Below, piece after piece: positions 54,540 through 64,000 of a DNA stretch of 64,000 nucleotides. The notes beneath the pieces were generated by a model, which searched no databases, was not told where the DNA came from, and worked only from the letters and a program-made list of their open reading frames with translations. Each line of letters opens with the position of its first letter. Position 1 is the first letter of the stretch. The translations under genes were made by a program, and so were the position numbers. The stretch is from Pyrenophora tritici-repentis. Taxonomy: Eukaryota > Ascomycota > Dothideomycetes > Pleosporales > Pleosporaceae. The stretch spans positions 5,332,001-5,396,000 of the forward strand of contig NC_089390.1 of assembly GCF_003171515.1 (NCBI RefSeq). The letters run 5' to 3'.

Positions 54540-57500
54540 ATGGGCAGCGACGACAGATACGATAAGGAGCCTAAGATCCCAAAGCTGACGAAGGAGAATC
54601 ACGAGAAATGGTTCCGCAATAACAAACTGAAGCTGAAGGGAAAGGGAATCTTCTACACTATCGAAGTCACGAAGCACGCGTACGCCTGGATTGCACGACA
54701 TGGAGCTGGCACCTCCACATCAACTGCCAACACCTCTCAAGACCCGGCCGGCACTGTCAACCCTACAGAACAAGCAAGCGTCCTAGGCCTGACAAGCGAC
54801 TTCGAACGACTGGGAGGTACATGGAACGCTGAAAAGGCAAAGGAATACGACAAGGATGAGGCTAAGGCACTGTTCTACATCACAAACAGTCTCCTTGATG
54901 ATGACGACGCTCTCGCAGACGAGTACGAGACTGCATCTGCCCTCTGGACCGCACTGAAGGTCAAGTACTCAAAGACTGATCAGTTGACAGCCAACAACAT
55001 CATGACCAAGCTTCAGAACTTCACCTGGAAAGACGAGAAGGATGTCGACTACACGTGGGCAAAGCTAAAAGAATACCGCCGCAAGATTATTGCAGCTAAG
55101 CCTGCTGCCAAGGGACTCTACAATGATGAGGCACTTCTCCAGATCATGCTACGCGCTCTTCCAGAAAGCTACGGATCAGTAATCGACTATCTCGATGTCC
55201 AGACCTCTCTCACGGTTGACGAAAAGATTGCTGCACTCCGCACGAAGGAGCTGCGACTGAACGACACGGCTGAGCATGCAAATGTAGCATTCCCGAAGTA
55301 CCGTCACCCGAATGACCATAGAAGCTCGGACTCCTCGATGCGCGACCGCCCCCGTTCTACATCGCCTGAATTAGGCCCATCCACAGGATGCCTCCATTGT
55401 AAGGGAGAACACTGGGCCCGAGACTGCAAATACAAGGGTGAAATTCAGGAATTCGGAAGAAAACTTCGAGAGAAAGACGAAAGAGCTGAGAGACGCGCAG
55501 CCAAGTCGAAGAGACCTTCTAGAAATGAGAACAAGAAGCGATCTGACAAACCTGTCAAGCCTACAGTCAAGACAACCTCGAGGCGCAAGCATGGGTACGC
55601 AGCCAAGAATCAGGATTCTGACTCTGGAACGGACAATGGCTCCTCAGGCACGGACAGCGAGACCAGCCACGAGTCTACATCCGTGGAAACAGAATGTACG
55701 CAACACTGCCATATCTCTGCGGAACAAGCTAGTAAAAGCACACCGGCGAACTGGATTGCTGATACTGGTGCTTCATCACACATGACTGACAAGAGAAACC
55801 TGTTTAGAGGACCGCTAAAGCGCACGCCGCTCACCACTATCCAGGTTGGGGGAGGATTTCTTCATTCTACCCAACGTGGTACTGTTATGATGAAGGCACT
55901 GGATGGGACAACAGGATTACTCCGAAAGGTTCTCTACGTACCTAAGCTCGGCGTGAATCTAATCGCAGCAAGACGGTTGTGTAGGGAGGGACTTCAAGGC
56001 ATTTTTGATGACAAGAACATGTATTTTAAGGACAAATCAAGAATCGCAGTACAAGCAGCACAGAAGGACGGTCTGTACATCGTAAGCCACATTGCAAGCA
56101 AGTACTCAGGAAAGGCGTTTATTGCAGGCAAGACTCGGACCGACAGCAACGATCAAAGCACTGCGGAGGAAAGTCAGGAGACACAACCCGAGACACAATC
56201 CGACCAGGACCCAGACGAATCCGAAGAAGACAAGTCCACGAAGAAAGATCGCCGGAACTACAGGCTAATGCACAGACGGTTTGCTCACTACGGCCCAGCA
56301 ATGCTACGAAACCTGTATAAGGTAACGACAATTGAAAAGATTAAAGTACCCCCAGCCCACAGGCGCTTCTGTGACCCATGCCTTAAAGGCAAGATGAGGA
56401 ATAAGATGAACAAAATCCTAGCAGAACACAAAAAGGAGGTACTAGCACTAGTATCTCTTGACTTAGCTGGACCGTTCCCTACATCACTCCGCGGAAATAA
56501 CTACCTTATGCAAATAATCTGCAACCACTCCCGAAAGAACTGGTCGATACCACTGAAAACCAAGGACCAGGCTATCCTAGAGCTACGCAGATGGAAGGCA
56601 AAGGTAGAGCTCCAGACTGGGAAGAAGGTGAAGGCCTGCAGATCAGACAATGCGCCAGAACTAAAGCTTGTGATAAACCAGTGGGAAACTGAAGACGGGG
56701 TTCAGGCCGACTACACCGTAATTGCGAGCTCGAATCAAAATGGACCAGTGGAGCGAAGCATCCAGACTGCCGAACACGCAATGAGGGCAATGCTCGATGA
56801 TGCACAACTTCCTATTGAGTTCTGGGACGAGGCCGCTGAGGCTGACGCCTACATCCGCAATAGACTGCCAACAGGACCGCTGGTCGAGGGAAAACCCACG
56901 TCTCCAGAGCAGGTATTCTCAGGGAAACGCCCAGGCGTAGACCACGTACGAGTCTGGGGGAGCAAGTGTTACACCTATCTCAATCCAAAGACGCTGCCAG
57001 CGAAAGGGAGATTAGACAAGTTAGTGCACCGTGGTCGAGCAGGCGTCTTTATGGGATATTCTGAAACTACAGACAAGCAGTTCAAAGTCTACTCTCCTGA
57101 CCTTGGATATACGCATAGAGTTAGCGTCATCCAAACTAATGAGAAGGTGCCAGGGGGAAAGATAGACCTGAACTTGAGAGTCAAATCAGGTCCAATGGGC
57201 ACATCTAATGAGCTCATCCCACGGAAAGCCAGAGGAAGACCAAAGAAGAACCTAAATCAACTAACTAAACCCGACGCCCTGGATGTTGATATTGAACTGC
57301 CGCCATCATCGCCGCCATTGCCGCCGCCATCATCGCCGCCACCATCGCCGCCATCACCGCCGCCACCATCGCCGCCTACGCCAGCACCTGCGCACCCATC
57401 ACCTACCATCACTCCACCCGCGCCAACAGTAGAGGATGAGAGCGAAGAAATGGAGGTAGACGAAGTTACCAACCCAGTAGCAGCCGAACCATCAGCTAGG

Positions 57501-59365
57501 TATCACTTCAGGACTCGGACCCAAAAGAGAAAGCGAGATACATTTGACGACATGGAGGATGAACATCGCCAAGCCAAAATTGTCAAAGCTATGCTAGCTG
57601 TCCTACGAGAGAGCCGAGCTGACGAAGACCCCACAACTGAAATACCGACATCTACGCACCACCATGAAGAGTCTGCACACGAGACGATTGTTAAAGCCTT
57701 CTATACGGTGATTGTAAGTGGAAACCTCGATGTCACGGGACGAGCAGAACTTAGCGGCAAAGCTTTCGCAGCAACAGAAGTTAAAGGCATTAGAATCCCT
57801 CAGACCTATAAACAAGCTATAAGCGACCCAGAGAACGCACTGAAGTGGAAAGAGGCAATTGAGGAAGAGATCAGGACTCTTGTGGGGAACGGAACTTGGG
57901 AAGAGCTTATTCCACCCAGGGTGCAAACCTCGTCACCACAAAATGGGTGTTTACTGTCAAGCTTAAAGTTGATGGTACGATTGAGAGGTTCAAGGCCAGA
58001 CTTGTTGCTCGAGGGTTCAGTCAACAACACGGGATTGACTACACCGAGACTTTCGCCCCGACAGTACGAATGGACACCTTAAGGTTATTCCTTGCTACTG
58101 TTGCCAAACAGGGCATGGAATGCTGGCAGTGGGACATCAAGAACGCATTCACTGAGTCATACTTAAAAGAAGACATCTACCTCACAACACCAGCTGGGGT
58201 AAAAGTTAAGAAAGGCAACGTTCTGAAGGTTTTGAGGAGTCTTTACGGACTTAAGCAAGCTGGACGAGATTGGAACCTGCTACTTAAGGGGTTCTTAACT
58301 GAGATCGGTTTTACACAGAGCCTTGCAGACCCCTGCCTATTCACGCATAAAGGCAGAGGTATTTCACTACTGGTTTATGTTGACGACATTGCTGCTGCCG
58401 CGAAACTCACTTCAGACCTAGCCTGGTTCGACGAAATGCTCCTTACGAGATTCAACTCCAAGAACCTGGGGGAGATTCGAAAGATCCTTGGAGTTAGAGT
58501 CACCCGCGATAGAGCTAACAAAGCTATTTACCTCGATCAACAGCAGTACCTAGAGACAGTCCTAGATAAGTATGGTATCACCTCAGCAAAGTACAAGTCA
58601 AAGAAGATCCCTGCTGCAGACTACGAACACCTAAAGCCTGCTACTCCTGAAGACGCCAGAATCGACTCCACACAATATTCACAGATTATTGGAAGCTTAA
58701 TGTACGCAATGGTATTCACGAGACCAGACATTGCCTTTGTACTTGGACGACTAGCCCAGTACATGAGAGACCCTGTAGAGATGCACGGGACTGCGTTAAA
58801 GAATCTAATGAGATATCTACGGTCAACAGTAAAGCAGAAGATTCGCTTCGGTCCAGGAGGAGATCACCAAAACGAGTTTGGGATCTACACCGACGCTGAC
58901 TGGGCAAGCGATAAGACAGACCGGAAGAGCATGTCTGGGGGAGTCGGAATGTTCTATGGAGGACCATTCTCTTGGGCAGCAAAGAAGCAGAAGTCAGTGG
59001 CAACCTCAAGTGCTGAGTCTGAGTACATCTCACAAGCCATGTACGCCAAGCAGGGACAGTGGGCAGCTCAAGTACTCAGAGATCTCGGCCTGCACCAATA
59101 CGTCAATGAGAACGGTATCACAGTCCAGATGTACGGTGACAATCAGGGAGCGATTGCACTGGTGAAGAATCCGCATCTGCACGAACGTTCTAAGCACATT
59201 GACATCTGCTACCACTTCATTAGAGACCTAGCTGAGCAGAAGAAGCTCCAGATTTCTTATATTCCGACTGACGAGATGGTTGCCGACGGAATGACTAAGC
59301 CACTGCAGAGAGTTGCTTTCGAAAGGTTTAAGAAGATGCTGGGAGTTATTGATGAAGGGCACTAG
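54540..59365 (+). pseudogene. Copia gag-pol polyprotein, one frameshift
   Basis: The ATG at 54540 opens gag, then a CCHC zinc knuckle ('CLHCKGEHWARDC', about residue 283), aspartic protease ('WIADTGASSHMT', about 404), the HHCC integrase finger ('HRRFAHYG...CDPCLKGK'), the integrase core ('LVSLDLAGPF', 'CRSDNAPE', 'NQNGPVERSIQ') and a Pro/Ser-rich spacer encoded by CCGCCATCA-type repeats (about 57300-57390). Reverse transcriptase begins with 'ALKWKEAIEEEIRTL'. Near 57920, in a short C-run, the frame must slip by one base to continue through 'RLVARGFSQ', 'WDIKNAFTE', 'LLVYVDDIA' and RNase H ('YTDADWASD', 'SSAESEYIS') to the stop at 59365. The first frame otherwise stops at 58082. Read as an indel mutation, because its position within RT is not where programmed shifts occur. 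Confidence 0.93.
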
Positions 59366-59383
59366 AACAAGTCACGTAAGGCC

Positions 59384-59393
59384 TGTGGGGGAG
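59384..59393 (+). other. Copia polypurine tract
   Basis: 'tgtgggggag' lies immediately before the 3' LTR, the expected site for plus-strand priming. Confidence 0.75.
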
Positions 59394-59636
59394 TGTTGAG
59401 AATACAGTCCGTAAGTGACTTGGTGGTATCAAGCGGAGGAGTAGTCACATGATTGGTGACACGTGCAGGTGGGTCCTAGCGGGGAGCTTGGACGCAGCTG
59501 CACGCAACACGGATCTACGAACGTGTGAATAGCTCCTTAGTCAATACAATACGAGTCGTACCACCACTACCGTTGTGCCTTAGAGAGCGCTCTATTAGGT
59601 AGTCATACTACTACTAATAGTGCCAGCTTTTCAATA
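59394..59636 (+). repeat. Copia 3' LTR
   Basis: 243 bp, identical by eye to the 5' LTR, followed by the GTACT duplication. Confidence 0.93.
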
Positions 59637-59641
59637 GTACT

Positions 59642-60316
59642 GATGGTATCCGAAAAGCAAGTTAACGTCTTTGTGTTGAGGGAGGATGAAGATATGAGTT
59701 AGGCGACCATGTTAACAGCTGTGCCTTGCAATCGAGGCGATACACATGTGCAGCCAGTCTACGGGCTCAAATTTCGCCGTAAGGCGTCATGCATGACAGC
59801 AAATGTCGACCAAGCCTTGTTATTGACTGAACGGCGTCTTCTGCTGCATGCGCGCCTTGGCGTGACTCTCGATGTTGATTTTGGAAGAAACGATGAAGCG
59901 TGAAGGGCTGCGCATATGTTTCAACAAATAAAAGTCATCATCTAGAGCTCAAGTATCCATCTAGGAAATTCATGGCGTTGTCATGTGGAAGTGAAGTGAG
60001 GACGGGGAAGTGGAAGGCGGGGCAGGTGGCAGGCAGGCAGGCGGGATGAATCCCGCTGAGTTAGCGTGTCGGTCCCAGCCGAACAGTCAATTGCAATAGG
60101 TAGGCGCGACGAAAAATACGCGTGCCAAGAATCAATCACTGACTAAGAAAAGAGGTGTTGGAATATGTCGTGAGGATGTATTATGAACGAATTGCAGCAC
60201 GGACTTGCGTGGGTATTACGCTAAAGATGAACCCAAAGCTAGAATGATCCTGAATTGGCGTCCAACGAGGTGAGGAGGCAAATGAAATGCTTCATATCAA
60301 CGGCATGTATAGATAA
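59642..60316. other. intergenic region between Copia and solo LTR
   Basis: About 0.7 kb with no supported gene. A short GGCAG repeat lies near 60025-60045. Confidence 0.4.
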
Positions 60317-60542
60317 TGTTGAGAATATCTGGGTTCAGTCCAGGTAGAAGGTGCTTGGGGATCACATGATGTGCTGGTGTGGCAGGCACTGCCCGGTGGA
60401 CAATAGCACCCACCACAATAGAGTGAGACCTTGACACCAAACGAGTATAGTCAATACAATACGTTGCAGCCACCCCGCCTTGTCCCTCCTCCCACTCGGT
60501 TATCCATAGTAGTCATACTACTAGAGGGACCTTGTTCCAATA
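60317..60542 (+). mobile_element. solo LTR of a related Copia family
   Basis: 226 bp starting TGTTGAGAATAT and ending TTGTTCCAATA, flanked by the 5-bp duplication GATAA (60312-60316 and 60543-60547). It shares the termini and internal blocks 'agtcaatacaatacg' and 'tagtcatactacta' with the Copia LTR at 53.9 kb but is otherwise diverged. It is the product of recombination between two LTRs of an older insertion. It lies 120 bp downstream of the tyrosinase stop. Confidence 0.88.
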
Positions 60543-60662
60543 GATAAGCATATAAAGCAGTCGTAAATCAAGACAAAACGAGTCCAAACCACCGCTCGCA
60601 ACCTCACCCACTCATCCCCCAACTCTACAGTAAACCATGCAACCCAGCCAGCAACCACCCAC

Positions 60663-61749
60663 CTAATAAGTATAACAAAGCAACCCTCCCTCTGTATCCA
60701 TCAAATCCCTCAACGGCACACTCCCCGCCAACTTCCCCATATTCACCTCAAAATCCAACGTAACATTCGGACCCGACAGATCATCCCTGTTCACTGGCCC
60801 GCCTACCTGCGATAGCCTCGTCTCGAGATCCTTCTGCTGCCACATCCAATACAAATGATCGATATTTCCATGATGCAAATAAAACAGCGGCTCTGCAGGA
60901 CTATTCGACGCATTGCCCGCCTGTCCCAGGATACCCCCGACGCCAAAATGTCCAGAGCCGTGCAGGTTCGGCTTGTAGAACGTCGGTGTACCCTCGAGTG
61001 CGTGGTCAAATGTTTCGTAGGTAGGTTGGGAAAGTAGGTTCTCGACGAGTTTGGGATCCGTCCATGTGTTTAGGAAGGCGGGGATGAAGTCACGGCGAAG
61101 ACAAGATGGGGGGCCAGGGTAGTTTACCATGAAGTTGGGGGCTACAAAGGGTCCATCTTGTACGCAGCCGCCACCTGTGCTGGTGAGGTTGAAGGGGTTT
61201 TGCTTGGGGGTGGCGACGACTCTGATGCCGTTGCCGCCGAAGCCGGTGACGGGGTCGAATACGGGGGATTTTGTGGGTTTGGTGGATTGGGGGTCTGAGG
61301 CATCGCCATCGAGGGACCAGTCCCAGTAGGGTTGGCCGCCCGTGTAGCCGCATTCATCTCGGAGGGCTTTTTCGTAGGTCGCGACGAAGTAGCGATGCCA
61401 GAGGATGAAGTGGCCGACGAAGTGGATGTAGGGGGTTTGCTTGTTGTGCACGGCTTGGTGGTCGTCGAACCGGTTTACGGTACCATTGATTCCTGATATG
61501 GCTTCTTTGGTGGTGAGGCAGAGAACGGCGTCGATGTAGCTTTTCTTTTGGGAGGTGGTCATCTGGCGCCTATGATGGGACATGGTTTAGCAAGAGGATC
61601 GTTGTTGTACGTGGTGGGGTTGGGTAGAGTTACCATTCTAGCCGTTTCACGGGGTTCTTGCATTCGGGAGTAGCAGATCTAGGAAGTACTGCTGCTACTG
61701 AAAAAGACGCCAGACAGAGCGATCGGATGAGAAACTGTAGTTTTACCAT
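60663..61749 (-). CDS. secreted tyrosinase-family copper oxidase
   Basis: A type 3 copper enzyme that oxidises phenols, linked in fungi to melanin or phenolic secondary metabolites. Exon 1 (61749-61634) and exon 2 (61569-60663), joined across a 64-base intron, give 340 residues. 'MVKLQFLIRSLCLASFSVAA' is a signal peptide. 'CKNPVKRLEW|RQMTTSQKKSYIDAVLCL' spans the junction and is a conserved family opening. CuA region: 'VHNKQTPYIHFVGHFILWHR'. CuB region: 'LHGSGHFGVGG' and 'PLFYLHHGNIDHLYWMW'. It is shorter than classical tyrosinases with a C-terminal cap, matching the short secreted group. The substrate is unknown. Confidence 0.93.
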
Positions 61750-63245
61750 CTTAGCTAGAAAACCGCGTTCTGCTGATGTTGTGAACAGCGTGAGGTTCTA
61801 TCGTCAGGGTGCCTGAATCGTGGCTGCCACGTAGTCTTCTTATGTATCTGTCGCTTTAATATGAGGATACCTCGCAACGTGCATAATGTCTTACTTGATG
61901 ACGACCCACCGGACGCAACTAATCTAAGTCGCTGCAAAGCAGCCGAATACTGCGAGTACCAACCTGCATCTGGAGACAAATTTACTAAACTGTGGAGACT
62001 TCTCGGGGCCTGGGAGGCCCTATGCAGACTGGGCAGCCCAGGCAAGGCTTGCTTACCGGTAATCGGCACAGCAGATGTTGAGTCAAAGAATTGCGAGCCA
62101 GATGTAGGTCAAAATATGCATGTGGCGTGTTAAGCCCGTGCTTGGTTTGATCCTCACAATCTTTGAGGACTGATGAGCATCTTTCATTACATCCGAGAAC
62201 GCATGAATATGTAGAAATTATTATACTTAGTACTGTACCAACGCGTGTGCACAATGTCGCATCGTTGGGTGGGTACAATTTTTCGCCACTATACCTTGTC
62301 AAGTACGACGCCGTGTTAGATCTGCGCATCTCCCGTCTGTTTGGCTTCGGTTGCATATCCGGGTGTATACTAGAGTAGGAAAGCATCCTATATGATGTCA
62401 AACTTAGGCAAGGTCCGAGTTTTCCCTGTTTAAGGAACAGACTTGGTCCATTTCGAACTTTGTTAATTGTTAGAAAGTCCGGATTGATATATGGATGAAT
62501 GTTGAGATCTCACATGCATGTTACAACCATCGCATATACTTCCACCAGAAGGATATCGGGCCTACGAAGCGATCGGGAGCAGCGTCCGCTATCTGGCTGC
62601 CAAGCCTGTCGATGACCCGCTTCTGTAGTCGCTCGGATGGAGATGGAGATGAGCGATTGGCTAATATACAGGAGGATTATCAACAAGGGGCAGTGATTGA
62701 TGGGAAAACACGTGAAACGCAGGTGCTAGACGCTAGTCAGGTAAGGATCGAAACCCTTGCTTGTTGAGAAGACGTCTGCGCTCCTTCATTGTTCTGGATG
62801 ATCGTCGCATTGTTCGACGAGGGGAAGCTTTTGAGGTTGCGGGACATTGAGTGGTGTTCGGGTGGAGTAACCGAGAAGGGCACTAGTTGTGCGGAGCGTC
62901 TTGGCAGGGCGACTTGTCTGCACCTCTTAGAGGTCACTTCATTTCATCAATTATTGTACATGCGGGCAAATCGAGCCTTTGAAGTCTACCTGCGAGATGT
63001 GTTGAGGATATTAGGTAATATGATTGAGTATTCTCATACAATGTAGCTATCGACACTGAATTGGGAACTTAGTCCATGGTCTGTACCTAGGTACCGACAT
63101 TCCTCACTTGAAACCTATGTACCAGGGGTCAATTGGCCCACTGATATCGCATACCCTCAGCTGGTCATATATTAAAAATGTCGCTGAATGAGTAGAAGTC
63201 AAGCCATCGCTTCCCTACATCTGCACAACACCAAAGAACCTGGAC
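61750..63245. other. 1.5-kb intergenic region
   Basis: Tyrosinase promoter and sirtuin 3' flank. Short ORFs only; no repeat or RNA gene noticed. Confidence 0.45.
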
Positions 63246-64000
63246 TCATGAGCCCTCAGCGGCATCCCCCATCTTCTCGATATCGATCTCACCAATAACA
63301 CTCTTCAGTAGCTCAGGCACAATTCGCGCGGCATCACCCTGAAAAAACCAGTCTTTATCGTACAAACCGCCGGCGGGAATGTCTTCAGGGTCCATGTTGA
63401 TGACAGCCACACGCGCCCCCTTCATGCGCGCTTCGTCCACATAGCCAGCTGCAGGATATACCTTTGCACTTGTACCGATAACCATGATGAGGTCGACATT
63501 TCGGTCGTCGTCAATAAAATCATCCACATCCTTCATGACATCCTTTGGCAGAGCCTCTCCGAACCAAACGACGCCGGGGCGCAACAAGCCAGTTTTGCAG
63601 GCAGGGCAGTGTGGCAGATGCGAGTAGTCGAGCTCAGGAATAGCGACATTGATGTCTGAAATGTCTAGTTCGCGAGCTGCGAGGGCAGAGGTCGTCGTCG
63701 GATCTGAGTCATCGCTGGGAATGGCGAGGGCAGGCACGATGGGATCGGTGTAGTTGTTTCGCTCGACGTACTTGCAGAAGAAGTCGGAGCACTTTACGTC
63801 GAAAAGTGAGCCATGGAGGAGTTTGAGCTTATCAATGGGATGTTGGGCGCGGGGCGATAGTCCTAGAAGGGTCGTCGTTAGCTATAGCATGAAAGAGCCT
63901 CGGGGCTATGCGCACCATCGACGTTTTGACTCAGCGTGATGAATTCTTCCCTCTTCCTCGCTAGCTCTGCAAGCGCATAATGCGCAGGATTCGGCTTGGC
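63246..64000 (-). CDS. sirtuin, NAD-dependent protein deacylase (5' end outside window)
   Basis: A Sir2-family enzyme that removes acyl groups from lysines using NAD+. Two exons are visible: beyond 64000 to 63916, a 53-base GTGCGC...TTCTAG intron, and 63862-63246. The N-terminal visible part 'EEFITLSQNVDG|LSPRAQHP' carries the NAD-site TxNxDG motif, and 'LKLLHGSLF' carries the catalytic His. Zn cysteines are 'VKCSDFFCKYV' and 'HCPACKTGLLRPGVVWFGE'. 'VIGTSAKVYPAAG' and 'INMDPEDI' complete the Rossmann fold. The layout resembles fungal class III (SIRT5-like) sirtuins. The Rossmann N-terminus lies outside the window. Acyl specificity cannot be told. Confidence 0.92.

Larger units (their letters stand above)
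53943..59636 (+). mobile_element. full-length Ty1/Copia LTR retrotransposon (5694 bp)
   Basis: Two 243-bp LTRs that appear identical flank a complete internal region, with a 5-bp duplication GTACT at 53938-53942 and 59637-59641. The order gag, protease, integrase, reverse transcriptase, RNase H identifies Ty1/Copia. Identical LTRs indicate recent insertion. The one visible coding defect is a single-base shift near 57920, inside the start of reverse transcriptase. The primer site and polypurine tract are intact. Confidence 0.96.

Noticed and set aside
57896..58082. Programmed -1 frameshift in Copia pol
   Set aside because: The site is inside reverse transcriptase, not at a gag/pol border, and has no recognisable slippery heptamer. 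A single-base indel in a C-run is simpler.
1..64000. CRISPR arrays, bacterial operons, integrons
   Set aside because: The DNA is eukaryotic (introns, LTR elements, SINE). Tandem arrays present are contiguous minisatellites without unique spacers.

Overview
The window looks like nuclear DNA of a filamentous ascomycete, most likely a Pleosporales-type Dothideomycete. The genes have short introns of about 40-200 bp with GT-AG or occasional GC-AG borders and TACTAAC/CTAAC-like branch sites. Several products are typical of Pezizomycotina: a Pth11-like receptor, AP-1/Yap1, a GH81 glucanase, oxalate decarboxylase, tyrosinase and cyanamide hydratase. There are also AT-rich, TpA-rich islands of the kind left by RIP. 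Exon borders below were read by eye and may be off by a base or two. Nothing could be searched against a database.

Layout: 1-6.7 kb holds a 5'-complete but window-truncated oxalate decarboxylase, an unrecognised multi-exon gene and a small ORF. 7.1-8.4 kb holds a small two-TM membrane-protein gene split by a tRNA-derived SINE with 15-bp target-site duplications. 8.4-17.6 kb is sparse: one Pth11-like GPCR gene and a second copy of a ~150-bp repeat first seen at 4.7 kb. 17.6-22.5 kb is a housekeeping block: UTP14, mitochondrial ribosomal protein mL41 and COQ3. 23-26.2 kb has a decayed ankyrin gene and a cyanamide hydratase. 26.6-29.7 kb is a complete hAT DNA transposon with 8-bp TSDs whose transposase frame carries four in-frame TAG codons and no frameshift. 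30.5-31.9 kb is a vacuolar Ca2+/H+ exchanger. 32-39 kb is gene-poor with AT-rich islands and one small secreted cysteine-containing protein.

39.5-51.1 kb is gene-dense: GH81 endo-beta-1,3-glucanase, PAN2 deadenylase, an SPF30-like Tudor splicing factor and the redox transcription factor AP-1. 52.7-60.5 kb is a transposon cluster: a 158-bp hAT-type MITE with perfect 59-bp arms sitting between two 5'-truncated gene fragments, a full-length Copia retrotransposon (identical 243-bp LTRs, one frameshift in pol, primer site matching the anticodon arm of initiator tRNA) and a related solo LTR. The window ends with a secreted tyrosinase and the 3' part of a class III-type sirtuin gene.

There is no operon-like system. 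The most unusual content is the mobile DNA: a SINE that splits a gene and supplies an ATG in frame with the downstream half, a hAT element whose only lesions are TAG codons, a pristine MITE, and a repeat that spans an inferred intron in a coding gene.
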